Below are positions 24,134 to 32,130 of a stretch of DNA of 40,353 nt, one piece after another; within the stretch, counting starts at the first letter, position 1, and each line of letters begins with the position of its first letter. The position numbers were made by a program, and so were the translations under genes. The notes under the pieces are model-generated. The model worked only from the letters and a program-made list of their open reading frames with translations. It was not told the DNA's origin and did no database searches. Source of the stretch: Lachnospiraceae bacterium (GTDB lineage Bacteria > Bacillota > Clostridia > Lachnospirales > Lachnospiraceae); assembly GCA_017472605.1 (NCBI GenBank), contig JAFUPV010000018.1:1-40353 (forward strand). The letters are read 5' to 3'.

Positions 24134-24149
24134 TGTTGAAATTTCAACA
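24134..24149. promoter_or_regulatory. 16-bp perfect palindrome, candidate Crp/Fnr-family operator
   Basis: TGTTGAAATTTCAACA is fully symmetric. It sits downstream of the regulator's predicted transcription start and upstream of the divergent ferredoxin promoter, so one bound dimer could control both directions. The half-site TTGA resembles Fnr/HcpR-type half-sites, but the 2+2 centre differs from classical TTGAT-N4-ATCAA. Confidence 0.6.
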
Positions 24150-24162
24150 AATGGAGTGTTTT

Positions 24163-24831
24163 ATGAACAAATTTTTTGATGTACTGCGATCCTGTCATCT
24201 CTTTGATGACATTTCTGATGAAAATCTTCTTGCCATGCTTGGCTGTCTTCAGGCCCGTGTGCTGCACTATGACAAAAACCAGACCATTTTCATGGAAGGG
24301 GAACCGGCAGTGAGGATCGGAATCGTGCTTACCGGCAGCGCGCAGATTGTGCGGGTCGACTACTATGGAAATCGAAGTATCTTGGCAAAACTGGAACCAT
24401 CCAGTCTGTTTGGGGAATCCTTTGCCTGTGCGCAGGTAAAAGCGCTTCCGGTCAGCGTAGTGGCTTCTGCCGACAGCGAGATCATGCTGGTGGACTGCAT
24501 GCGTGTCATGCGTTCCTGCGGCAATGCCTGCGGTTTTCACAATCAGATGATTTTTAATCTGATGAAGGTAGTCGCCACCAAAAACCTGATTTTCAATCAG
24601 AAGCTGGAGGTCACTTCCAGACGGACAACACGTGACAAGCTGATGGCGTACCTTCTTCTTCAGGCGAAGCTGCAGAATTCCAGCAGCTTTGTCATTCCGT
24701 TTAACCGCCAGGAACTGGCGGATTTCCTGGAAGTGGACCGCAGCGGTCTTTCTACGGAAATCGGAAAATTGCAGCGGGATGGGATCATCCAGTGCAGGCG
24801 AAACCGGTTCACGTTGTTATCGCCACTTTGA
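24163..24831 (+). CDS. Crp/Fnr family transcriptional regulator
   Basis: A 222-aa protein. The effector-binding jelly roll spans about residues 15-125 (GEPAVRIGIVLTGSAQIVRVD; LEPSSLFGESFAC), followed by the dimerisation helix and a Crp-type helix-turn-helix at about 150-218 (PFNRQELADFLEVDRSGLST). There is no Fnr-type N-terminal cysteine cluster. The start at 24163 has GGAG upstream; the longer reading frame begins at the -35 and is not credible. Divergent ferredoxin and Hcp-like genes suggest an HcpR-like regulator of nitrosative or redox stress. Its last 23 bp overlap the antisense end of an alcohol dehydrogenase pseudogene. Confidence 0.88.
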   Translation: MNKFFDVLRSCHLFDDISDENLLAMLGCLQARVLHYDKNQTIFMEGEPAVRIGIVLTGSAQIVRVDYYGNRSILAKLEPSSLFGESFACAQVKALPVSVVASADSEIMLVDCMRVMRSCGNACGFHNQMIFNLMKVVATKNLIFNQKLEVTSRRTTRDKLMAYLLLQAKLQNSSSFVIPFNRQELADFLEVDRSGLSTEIGKLQRDGIIQCRRNRFTLLSPL

Positions 24832-25181
24832 TTACACCATCCTTCTTTCCCTCAAACAGCTCATAAGCCGCGTCAATGTCTTTCAGCGCATAGGTATGCG
24901 TGATCAGCGGCGTCGATCCGACAGCCCAGAGCCCAGCCGCCATTGGGATCGGTGCAGTTATTCACATAGCCATGTTTACAGAAAAAGCATTCCCCGCAGA
25001 ACGTCTCCACATTGACGGTTACCCGGTCTCCCGGCCTGACCTTCGTTACCGCAGAGCCAACGGTTTCCACAATCCCCACCATTTCATGGCCCACCGTAAT
25101 GCCGGGAACGGCCCGGATCACCGGCTTTGGCTTCTCCTGCAGCTGAAAGGTTCCGTGTTCCATATAGGTATATGCAAGCAT
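24809..25181 (-). pseudogene. Collapsed zinc-dependent alcohol dehydrogenase
   Basis: Two ends of one gene are joined. From ATG 25181 (GGAGG upstream) the first 105 or so residues are the GroES-like domain with zinc-site features (GHEMVGIVETVGSAVTKV; CGECFFCKHGYVNNC; GGWALGCRID). At about 24912-24918 the sequence jumps, in another frame, to the family C-terminus (TPLITHTYALKDIDAAYELF, then GVIKVAITT, stop at 24809). About 200 codons including the whole NAD-binding fold are deleted and the frames do not match, so no enzyme can be made. The C-terminal remnant overlaps the 3' end of the Crp-type gene on the other strand. Confidence 0.88.
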
Positions 25182-25276
25182 AAAAATGTCCTCCGTCCAC
25201 AAATCATTCGGTATCGATTCCAGTATATCCCCTTTTTCCGTTGATTTCAAGAACAGAATCCGACAGTTCCGGACGC

Positions 25277-25328
25277 AAAACAGGTGCTATCCCCGATGTA
25301 CATTCACACCGGCAATAACACCTGTTTT
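25277..25328. terminator. Terminator between HD gene and the dehydrogenase pseudogene
   Basis: AAAACAGGTG (25277-25286) and CACCTGTTTT (25319-25328) form a 10-bp stem with a 32-nt loop. The T-run is strong on the plus strand (TTTTTT) and shorter on the minus strand (TTTT), where it would end the metB-malY-HD operon. Confidence 0.6.
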
Positions 25329-25383
25329 TTCTCTTTGCTCATTTGTTCCTTCCGTTTCGATTCTGCCGTCCGCTTCCATCCCG

Positions 25384-25941
25384 TTACTCCACAACGTCCG
25401 TTGCTCTCATTGCCAGAATGGTTCGTCCAATCAGATCATCCAGCTCCCAGCCCAGCATCTGAGCGCCCCGTTCAATAACCGGTCTGGAGCATCCTGCCGC
25501 AAAGTTGGCATTCTTATACTTTTTCTTTACAGACTTCACTTCCAGATCGGACACACTTTTCGAAGGACGCATCAGCGCCACTGCGCCGATCAGACCGGTC
25601 AATTCATCCACTGCATAGAGAACTTTTTCCATCTCATGCTCCGGTTCGATGTCCACGGTCAATGCGTAACCGTGACTGGCTGTGGCATGGATGATCCGCT
25701 CATCAATCCCCCGGTCACGCATAATCTCCTGTTCTTTGATACAATGCTGATCCGGATACAATTCGAAATCCAGATCATGAAGCAAACCGACAATTCCCCA
25801 GAACTCTTCTTCTTCTGCATAGCCAAGTTCTCTGGCAAAGTAACGCATGACACCTTCTACGGTCAGCGCATGTTTGATATGAAAGGGTTCTTTGTTATAT
25901 TCACTCAAAAACGAAAACGCGTCCTCTCTTGTCAGCTCCAT
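25384..25941 (-). CDS. HD-superfamily phosphohydrolase-like protein
   Basis: A 185-aa protein with HD-domain signatures: His in HIKHALTVEGVMRYF, the HD pair in GIVGLLHDLDFELYP, and later HATASHGYALT and YAVDELTGLIGAVAL. The family hydrolyses phosphate esters of nucleotides or related molecules with bound metal; the substrate is unknown here. The start at 25941 is preferred because AGGAAG lies 8 nt upstream, within the end of the malY-like gene, 5 nt away. It is the last gene of the metB-malY-HD operon. The C-terminal RTILAMRATDVVE is typical of the HD proteins often annotated 'hydrolase' in Clostridia. Confidence 0.82.
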   Translation of the reverse strand: MELTREDAFSFLSEYNKEPFHIKHALTVEGVMRYFARELGYAEEEEFWGIVGLLHDLDFELYPDQHCIKEQEIMRDRGIDERIIHATASHGYALTVDIEPEHEMEKVLYAVDELTGLIGAVALMRPSKSVSDLEVKSVKKKYKNANFAAGCSRPVIERGAQMLGWELDDLIGRTILAMRATDVVE

Positions 25942-25946
25942 GTTCT

Positions 25947-27125
25947 TCACTTCCTTTGCTCAACCGCTTTCTTCAGCTGATCCAGTGCCTGCTTCAGTAT
26001 GCTGCGTGGGCATGCCAGAACCACACGCTGAAACTGACTGGAATTCTCTCCAAACACATGGCCCGAATCCAGCCACAGCTTCGCGCCATTGACAACCAGA
26101 TCATCCAGCTGGTCACGGGGTAATCCCAGTCCGCTGCAGTCCAGCCATGCAAAGTAAGTTCCCTGCGGCTCTGCCAAACGGATCTGTGGAAGATTCTCCT
26201 GCAAATAGCTTCTCAGGAAATCCAGGTTTTCCCGCATATATGCTTTCACCGCTTTCAGCCAGTCCTCACCGCCCTGATATGCGGCTTTGCAGGCAGCCAG
26301 TCCCAGCATGTTCAGCTGGGAGTAGCCGCAGCGGTCAATTTCTTTTTTTACTTTCTCCCGAAGCGCTCTGCCCGGAATAAAGATATTGGATACCTGCAGA
26401 CCGGCAAGATTGAAGCTCTTGCTGACGGAGGTGCAGAGAATCGTCTTTTCCGCCAGGGACGGACAGGCCGCCGCAAATGGTGTGTGGGGATGCTCATCGA
26501 AGGCAAAATCACAGTGGATCTCATCGGAAACAACGGTTACATCGTATTTTTCACAGATCGCTCCCATCTTCTGCAATTCATCCAGCTTCCATACCCGTCC
26601 TACCGGATTATGAGGGCTGCACAGCAGGAACAGCCGAACCTTATTTTTTGCGATTTTGCGTTCAAAATCGTCGAAGTCAATGTGATACTGACCATTTTCA
26701 TAGATCAGCTCATTTTCAACCACGCTGCGGTCATTGTCCCGTATGACTTCAAAGAAAGGGTAATAGACCGGCGGCTGAATCAGAACGGCCTCTCCCGGCT
26801 CTGTGACAGCTTTCACTGCCATGGCGATAGCAAATACGACCCCCGGCGTTTTTACCAGCCATTCCTTTTGAGGTTTCCAGTTAAAATGGACGGAAAACCA
26901 GTCAGTCACTGCCTGGACATAATCCTCCTTGCTGTCGCTGTATCCAAAAATTCCCAGTTCCACGTTTTTTTTCAGCGCATCCAGAACACACTGGGGAGCC
27001 CGAAAATCCATGTCAGCTACCCACAGCGGCAGAACGTCGGAAGGACGCCCTCTTTCCACCGCAAAGTCATATTTCAGGCAGTCTGTGCCGCGGCGTTCAA
27101 TCACCTGATCAAAATCATATGTCAT
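25947..27125 (-). CDS. MalY/PatB-type pyridoxal-phosphate C-S lyase (cystathionine beta-lyase-like aminotransferase)
   Basis: A 392-aa fold-type I PLP enzyme. The family opening LPLWVADMDFRAP, the ring-stacking region PPVYYPFF, Asp201 in VVSDEIHCDF and the Schiff-base Lys236 in TSVSKSFNLAGLQ are all present. MalY/PatB proteins cleave C-S bonds in cystathionine, cysteine or related thioethers to give a thiol or sulfide, ammonia and a keto acid. It is the second gene in the metB-malY-HD operon. Its ribosome binding site (GAAGGAG, 9 nt before the ATG) lies in the last unit of a 42-bp repeat made from the 3' end of the upstream gene. Confidence 0.9.
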   Translation of the reverse strand: MTYDFDQVIERRGTDCLKYDFAVERGRPSDVLPLWVADMDFRAPQCVLDALKKNVELGIFGYSDSKEDYVQAVTDWFSVHFNWKPQKEWLVKTPGVVFAIAMAVKAVTEPGEAVLIQPPVYYPFFEVIRDNDRSVVENELIYENGQYHIDFDDFERKIAKNKVRLFLLCSPHNPVGRVWKLDELQKMGAICEKYDVTVVSDEIHCDFAFDEHPHTPFAAACPSLAEKTILCTSVSKSFNLAGLQVSNIFIPGRALREKVKKEIDRCGYSQLNMLGLAACKAAYQGGEDWLKAVKAYMRENLDFLRSYLQENLPQIRLAEPQGTYFAWLDCSGLGLPRDQLDDLVVNGAKLWLDSGHVFGENSSQFQRVVLACPRSILKQALDQLKKAVEQRK

Positions 27126-27129
27126 CGTT

Positions 27130-27290
27130 CGATTCTCCTTCCAGCGCCTGTTCCAGATTCACGAGCCAGGCTCATTCCCATTCCAGCGCCCGTTCCAAAT
27201 CCGCAAGTCAGGCTCATTCTCCTTCCAGTGCCTGCTCCAAATTCGCGAGTCAGGCTCATTCTCCTTCCAGCGCCTGTTCCAGATCCGCGA
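27130..27290 (-). repeat. 42-bp tandem duplication of the metB-like gene end (about 4 units)
   Basis: The last 35 or so bp of the metB-like gene with its stop codon and GGAAGGAG motif are repeated three times downstream at exact 42-bp steps (units at 27256, 27214, 27172 and 27130 on the plus strand). Ends such as CTGGAACAGGCGCTGGAAGG recur with few changes. Each copy carries a purine-rich ribosome-binding-like motif. The copy nearest the malY-like ATG provides its ribosome binding site, and there the stop triplet is changed. Confidence 0.93.
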
Positions 27291-28407
27291 TCAGATCCTC
27301 CACGCCTTCCAGACCGACCGAAAGGCGAAGAAGCGTCTCCGTAATTCCAAGATGCTCCCGTACCTCCTTGGGAACATCCGGATGAGTCTGAAGGACCGGA
27401 TAGGTAAGAAGGGATTCCGTGCCGCCAAGGCTTTCTGCAAATGTGATTACTTTCACGTTTTTCAGCAGCTTCAGCGCTGTTTCTTTGCTGTCAACGGAAA
27501 ACGAAATCATGCTGCCTGCGCCCCGTGACTGTGCCGAATTGACTGCAAAACCAGGATGGTCTTTTAATCCGATATAATAAACATGAGATACATGAGGATT
27601 TTTCAGCAGCCACTCTGCCAGCGCCTCTGCATTCTCCTGCTGGCGCTCCATGCGGACAGAAAGTGTCTTGATTCCGCGGAGGACAAGCCAGCTGTCAAAG
27701 GGAGCAAGCGTATTGCCCACTGTCTTTGCAATCAGTCTGACTTTTGCTCCCCACTGCGGATCCGCGCTGCTTAAAAATCCGGCAATGGTGTCATTGTGTC
27801 CGGCCAGAAATTTCGTACCGCTGTGCAGGACAAAGTCCGCGCCGAGAGCAATGGGATTCTGCCAGTATGGGGACAGGAACGTATTGTCCACAGCCAGCAG
27901 TGCGCCATGGCGGTGAGCCAGTTCGGCACAGGCACGGATATCCGTTACATTCATCATCGGATTGCTTGGCGTTTCGATGTAAATCGCTCTTGTCTCTGGG
28001 GTAATTGCTGCTTCCACCTTATCAGGATTGGTCGTATCCACAAAGGATATGGTCAGTCCATTCTTTTCCTCCACATTGTGGAGCAGGCGAACGGTGCCGC
28101 CGTAAAGATCCTCGGAGCAGATAATCTGGTCGCCAGGGTGAAACAGTTCAAAAAACGCGGTAATTGCTGCCATTCCGGAACTGAATGCGGTTGTGTCCGC
28201 CGCTCCCTCCAGAGAAGAAACGGTTTCTTCCAAATGCTGACGGGTCGGATTGGATTCCCGGGTATAATCGAATCCACTGGTATTATGTCCAAGCTCAACA
28301 TGGCTAAAGGATGCGGTCTGGTAAATCGGTATGCTGATTGCCCGGCTGCCCTCCTGATACTTATGGGTATCGCCGTGAATACACCGGGTCTCCAAAGAAT
28401 TTTTCAT
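27256..28407 (-). CDS. Cystathionine gamma-synthase/lyase family PLP enzyme (MetB/MetC-like)
   Basis: A 383-aa trans-sulfuration enzyme. Motifs: TRCIHGD at the N-terminus, YTRESNPTRQHLEETVSSLE, Asp174 in LAVDNTFLSPYWQNPI, and Schiff-base Lys199 in HSGTKFLAGHND. The family includes gamma-synthase, beta- and gamma-lyase and O-acetylhomoserine sulfhydrylase; sequence alone does not settle which. AGGAGG lies 9 nt before the start at 28407. It is the first gene of the metB-malY-HD operon and its promoter shares a 45-bp upstream block with that of the methyltransferase-peptide-transporter operon. The gene's 3' end has been tandemly duplicated. Confidence 0.9.
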   Translation of the reverse strand: MKNSLETRCIHGDTHKYQEGSRAISIPIYQTASFSHVELGHNTSGFDYTRESNPTRQHLEETVSSLEGAADTTAFSSGMAAITAFFELFHPGDQIICSEDLYGGTVRLLHNVEEKNGLTISFVDTTNPDKVEAAITPETRAIYIETPSNPMMNVTDIRACAELAHRHGALLAVDNTFLSPYWQNPIALGADFVLHSGTKFLAGHNDTIAGFLSSADPQWGAKVRLIAKTVGNTLAPFDSWLVLRGIKTLSVRMERQQENAEALAEWLLKNPHVSHVYYIGLKDHPGFAVNSAQSRGAGSMISFSVDSKETALKLLKNVKVITFAESLGGTESLLTYPVLQTHPDVPKEVREHLGITETLLRLSVGLEGVEDLIADLEQALEGE

Positions 28408-28475
28408 AAACAGTTTCCTCCTGCATTTCCTTTGCATTTTTATTTCCTGTAATTCCTATTTGTATTGCAGTAATT

Positions 28476-28544
28476 ATTATAGTTCATTCTGCCAAAACCG
28501 TCCAATTCCTGTTATCTATAACCGGTTATAAAACATTCCTATAG
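28476..28544 (-). promoter_or_regulatory. Promoter and upstream operator of the metB-like operon
   Basis: On the minus strand the -35 TTGGAC (28500-28505), 18-nt spacer and TATAAT (28476-28481). Upstream, 28500-28544 contains (plus-strand reading) GTCCAATTCCTGTT, the palindrome TATAACCGGTTATA, and TTCCTATA. Blocks and spacing recur at 36785-36829. The position just upstream of -35 fits a LysR-type activator. The leader is about 60 nt, too short for a riboswitch. Confidence 0.75.
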
Positions 28545-28585
28545 AAGCTTTGTTTTCTGTTTCTTTCCCTTTCATCAAACGGGTT

Positions 28586-30043
28586 TTACAGTTCCAGCTG
28601 ATCTAATTTCAAAATGGAATGAATATAGATTCGGAAGCCAATCAACCAGCTTTCAATATTCAATGTTTCATCCGGTCCATGGGCATTTCCATGGCCTTCC
28701 GGAAGGAAATCAGGACGCACGTTCCGATAGCGGAGTCCAGGTCCATAGCTGATGGCATTTGGCACAACGCGGCTATACGTTCCGCCGCCCATGGTATATG
28801 GCTTTGCATCGTCACCGGTAATCTCTTTGTAAATCTGCATCAGAGCCGTAACCTTCGGGTCAGACGGATTAATGTAATAAGGATTGGAAATGTCTTTCTC
28901 TGTAATCTGTACCTGATTCTCTGCCAGAACCTGATCCAGGATTGCCGTAATCTGCTCTGCTTTCACCGTTACCGGATAGCGGATGTCAATATCCACTTTC
29001 AGATGACCGTCCTCTTTTTTGATCACACCGGCATTCAGCGTCAGCTTTCCGGATTCCTGGTCCTCAAAGTCAATGCCCAGACCGCTGCCGTACGGAGAAA
29101 TAAATGCATCTGCGAGAAATGAAATACCGGCAAGATCCAGCTTCTGAATCAGTTCACTGGAGCGGACAGCCTCTGCCAGTCTGCGGATGGCATTGTCCCC
29201 GCCTTCCGGAAATGCCGCATGACCGGATTTTCCTCTGGCAGTAATCGCGACACAGGAACCTGCCGCTTCCACTTCAATTCCAATCTGACCTGCCAGTGCT
29301 TCTTCTGCTTCTTTTACCGTTACACCTTTTATGGTAAGGACGGCTGTGTCCGGAATGATGTTTCTCACGCTTCCCGCAGAAAAATCCACAATATCTGAGC
29401 CGGCCGGAATCAGAAGCGCCGCATTATAACCGCCTTTCTGTCCATAGCAGACCGGAAATCCCGCATCCGCCACAATGCTGACTGCCGGAACCGTTCCATT
29501 CAGTTCATTGAGATAGTGCCGATAATCAGCCATTCCTGTTTCTTCCGCGCAGCCCAGCATCAGTCGGATTGTCTTCTTCAAAGAAATCTGTGTTTCCTTC
29601 AAAAATTTCATTGCTGACAGCACAAGAACCGCAGATCCCTTGTTATCACCAACACCGCGCCCGATCAGAAAACCATCTTTTTCTACCGGTTTGTAAGGCT
29701 CATAGATCCAGTGATCACCCTCCGGCACCACGTCCAGATGGCAGACAAAGCCGATTTCATTCGGTTCCGGATTTGCTCCTTCTTCCCCTGCCAGCTGTCC
29801 GTCCAGAAAAATGTCTCCGCAGTATCCGGAATTATCACGAACCCGAAATCCCAGCTCTTCTGCGCGCAGCAGCGCGAAATCCAGCATCTTTCTGCAGTCC
29901 GGACCATAGGGCGCTCCTTCTTCTGCCAGATCCGCCCTGGATACGGACGGGTGAGATACCCACTGCTTCAGTTCTTCTACCATCCATGTTTTATTTGTTT
30001 CCAGCCACTGATCCAGCTTCTGATCCAATTGATTTGTTGTCAT
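28586..30043 (-). CDS. M20 family dipeptidase (PepV/Sapep-like)
   Basis: A 485-aa zinc/manganese peptidase. Metal ligands and catalytic residues can be placed: CHLDVVPEGD (His102, Asp104), GRGVGDNKG (Asp133), CAEETGM (Glu167/Glu168), VADAGFP (Asp193) and the C-terminal EGHGNAHGPDE. The lid domain carries ARGKSGHAAFPEGGDNAI. PepV-type enzymes split dipeptides in the cytoplasm. GGAGG precedes the ATG. It is the last gene of the operon with an Opp-type transporter, so it probably hydrolyses the imported peptides; a 16-bp hairpin separates it from oppF. Confidence 0.9.
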   Translation of the reverse strand: MTTNQLDQKLDQWLETNKTWMVEELKQWVSHPSVSRADLAEEGAPYGPDCRKMLDFALLRAEELGFRVRDNSGYCGDIFLDGQLAGEEGANPEPNEIGFVCHLDVVPEGDHWIYEPYKPVEKDGFLIGRGVGDNKGSAVLVLSAMKFLKETQISLKKTIRLMLGCAEETGMADYRHYLNELNGTVPAVSIVADAGFPVCYGQKGGYNAALLIPAGSDIVDFSAGSVRNIIPDTAVLTIKGVTVKEAEEALAGQIGIEVEAAGSCVAITARGKSGHAAFPEGGDNAIRRLAEAVRSSELIQKLDLAGISFLADAFISPYGSGLGIDFEDQESGKLTLNAGVIKKEDGHLKVDIDIRYPVTVKAEQITAILDQVLAENQVQITEKDISNPYYINPSDPKVTALMQIYKEITGDDAKPYTMGGGTYSRVVPNAISYGPGLRYRNVRPDFLPEGHGNAHGPDETLNIESWLIGFRIYIHSILKLDQLEL

Positions 30044-30085
30044 TGCATTTCCTCCGTTCTCTGATCCATTGTTGCGAACTGATGC

Positions 30086-30129
30086 GCAGCGGCAGATTCC
30101 GCCATGAAATGACCGGAATCTGCCGCTGC
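30086..30129 (-). other. Perfect 16-bp intercistronic hairpin without T-run
   Basis: GCAGCGGCAGATTCCG (30086-30101) and CGGAATCTGCCGCTGC (30114-30129) pair perfectly around 12 nt. No T-run follows on either strand. It lies just after the oppF stop, in the 90-nt gap before the dipeptidase gene, so an RNA-stability, processing or attenuation role is likelier than termination. Confidence 0.8.
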
Positions 30130-30133
30130 CTGC

Positions 30134-31132
30134 TTAAATTCCCTGGCCCGCATATTTCGTATATTCATGATGACATGCACACCAGTGATTTTCACCGATC
30201 TGTTCAAATTTCGGCATCTCCTGACAGCACCGAACTGTCGCATAGGGACAGCGGGTATGAAACGGACATCCGGCCGGCGGGTTCAGCGGACTTGGAATTT
30301 CTCCCTGCAGAACCTGATGGGTACGCTTCACACCGGTCTGGGGAAGAGGAATTGCCGAAAGCAGCGCCTGCGTGTACGGATGTCTTGGATTTTCATACAG
30401 TTCCTTCTTGTCCGCCAGCTCCACAACATGGCCCAGATACATGACAGCCGCCTTATTGCAGATGTATTTCACCACACTCAGATCATGGGATATGAACATG
30501 GATGTAAACTGCAGTTCCTTTTTCAGATCATCCAGCAGATTCAGCAGCTGGGAGCGAACTGACACATCCAGAGCAGATACCGGTTCATCAAAAACAATGA
30601 ATTCCGGCTTCAGAATCAAAGCCCTTGCAATCACAATTCGCTGTCTCTGTCCGCCGGAAAATTCATGAGGATAACGATTCTGAAATTCTTTTTTCAAGCC
30701 GGTCAGCTCCATGATCTCGTCGATCTTTTCCTGCCGCTCCTTCGGCGTTCCAATCTGGAACACCCGCAGCGGCGATTCGATGATCTCCCGCACCGTCATT
30801 CTCGGATTTAAGGAAGCATAGGGATCCTGAAACACCATCTGCATCTTCTGTCTCATCTTTCGCATCTGCTCCCGGTCAAGAGTGGTCAGATCCGTTCCCT
30901 TATAAATCATCGTTCCGGATTCCGGCTCCACCAGTCTGAGAACCGTCCTTGCCAGCGTGGACTTTCCGCATCCGGACTCTCCTACGATTCCCAGCATGTC
31001 GCCTTTCTCCAGTGTCAGGCTGACACCATTTACGGCACTGACTTTTTTGACCGGTTTTCCAAGCATACTTTTTTCTGTCACATAGGAAGTATGTACATCT
31101 TCCAGCTGTAAAATTGGTGTTTCCTGACTCAT
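30134..31132 (-). CDS. Oligopeptide/dipeptide ABC transporter ATPase (OppF/DppF-like)
   Basis: A 332-aa ATPase. Walker A GESGCGKST (51-59), signature FSGGQRQR (159-166), Walker B FIVFDEPVSALD. The C-terminal oligopeptide-transporter domain has the cysteine pattern GCPFHTRCPYATVRCC...WCACH, which in Dpp-type ATPases can ligate an iron-sulfur cluster (family knowledge). The start overlaps the oppD stop by 4 bp, so the two ATPases are translated together. It energises import of the peptide substrate together with OppD and OppBC. Confidence 0.93.
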   Translation of the reverse strand: MSQETPILQLEDVHTSYVTEKSMLGKPVKKVSAVNGVSLTLEKGDMLGIVGESGCGKSTLARTVLRLVEPESGTMIYKGTDLTTLDREQMRKMRQKMQMVFQDPYASLNPRMTVREIIESPLRVFQIGTPKERQEKIDEIMELTGLKKEFQNRYPHEFSGGQRQRIVIARALILKPEFIVFDEPVSALDVSVRSQLLNLLDDLKKELQFTSMFISHDLSVVKYICNKAAVMYLGHVVELADKKELYENPRHPYTQALLSAIPLPQTGVKRTHQVLQGEIPSPLNPPAGCPFHTRCPYATVRCCQEMPKFEQIGENHWCACHHEYTKYAGQGI

Positions 31133-32118
31133 AAGAACTCCTCCATTACCGATTCATACTGCCAGCATTTTACCTGTTTTCCGCTGAAGCGGAATGCCGG
31201 CGGTTCCTGCTGTCTGCATTTTTCCGTTGCATAGGGACAGCGGTTGCAGAAGCGGCAGCCCTGGCGGATGGTTCCGGGAAGCGGCACACTTCCCGGAATC
31301 GAATACAATCGCTCATTGTCCGGCTGATCCAGCCTTGGAATGGATTTTAACAATCCTTTTGTATATGGATGCAGCGGCGCTTCAAAAATATCTGCTGTCG
31401 TTCCTGTTTCCACCACATGTCCGGCATACATGACATAAACACGATCCGTCATTTCCGCCACAACGCCCATGTCATGGGTGATCAGCAGAACCGACATATC
31501 CGCCTCATCCCGGACTGTTTTGATCAGCTGCAGAATGTGATCCTGAATGGTCACATCCAGTGCCGTTGTCGGCTCATCGGCAATCAGCAGATGGGAATGA
31601 TGGAGCATTGCCAGCGCAATCATGACACGCTGTCTCATACCTCCGGACAGCTGGTGGGCATACTCATTGATTCTCACCTCCGGCGCGGGAATTCCTACGC
31701 TTGCCAGCATGGAAATGCTCTCCTGAAGGGCTTCTCTCTTTGAAACATTCCGATGGGAACGGATGGCTTCCACCATGATCTTGCGAAGGGGAAGTACCGG
31801 ATCCAGTCCTGTCAGGGAATCCTGAAAGACCACCGAAATTTCCTTTCCTCTGATTGCTCGGAGTTCTTTCGGACTTTTCTTCAGAAGGTCTTCTCCTTCA
31901 TAAAGGATCTGGCTGTCTGCCCCATACACGGTATTGGACGCGTTCAGCTGCAGAAGAGACATGGCTGTCACACTTTTTCCGCAGCCGGATTCTCCTACGA
32001 TTCCAATGATTTCCCGTCTGTCAATATGAAAATCCACACCATCCACAACAGGAACCGTTCCCTTTTTATTCTGAAATGAAATCTTTAAATTTTTGACATC
32101 AAGAAGCCTTTCATTCAT
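31129..32118 (-). CDS. Oligopeptide/dipeptide ABC transporter ATPase (OppD/DppD-like)
   Basis: A 329-aa ATPase with Walker A GESGCGKSV (42-50), signature LSGGMRQR, Walker B LLIADEPTTALDVT and the H-loop ITHDMGVVAEM. The C-terminus again has the cysteine set GCRFCNRCPYATEKC. It lies 12 nt after the peptide-binding-protein gene and overlaps oppF by 4 bp. The heterodimer with OppF drives the OppBC channel. Confidence 0.93.
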   Translation of the reverse strand: MNERLLDVKNLKISFQNKKGTVPVVDGVDFHIDRREIIGIVGESGCGKSVTAMSLLQLNASNTVYGADSQILYEGEDLLKKSPKELRAIRGKEISVVFQDSLTGLDPVLPLRKIMVEAIRSHRNVSKREALQESISMLASVGIPAPEVRINEYAHQLSGGMRQRVMIALAMLHHSHLLIADEPTTALDVTIQDHILQLIKTVRDEADMSVLLITHDMGVVAEMTDRVYVMYAGHVVETGTTADIFEAPLHPYTKGLLKSIPRLDQPDNERLYSIPGSVPLPGTIRQGCRFCNRCPYATEKCRQQEPPAFRFSGKQVKCWQYESVMEEFL

Positions 32119-32130
32119 TGATCATCCCTC

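Noticed and set aside
28408-28480. S-adenosylmethionine or T-box riboswitch upstream of the metB-like gene
   Set aside because: The leader from the predicted start site is only about 60 nt with no matching core; the same holds for the UroD-like operon.
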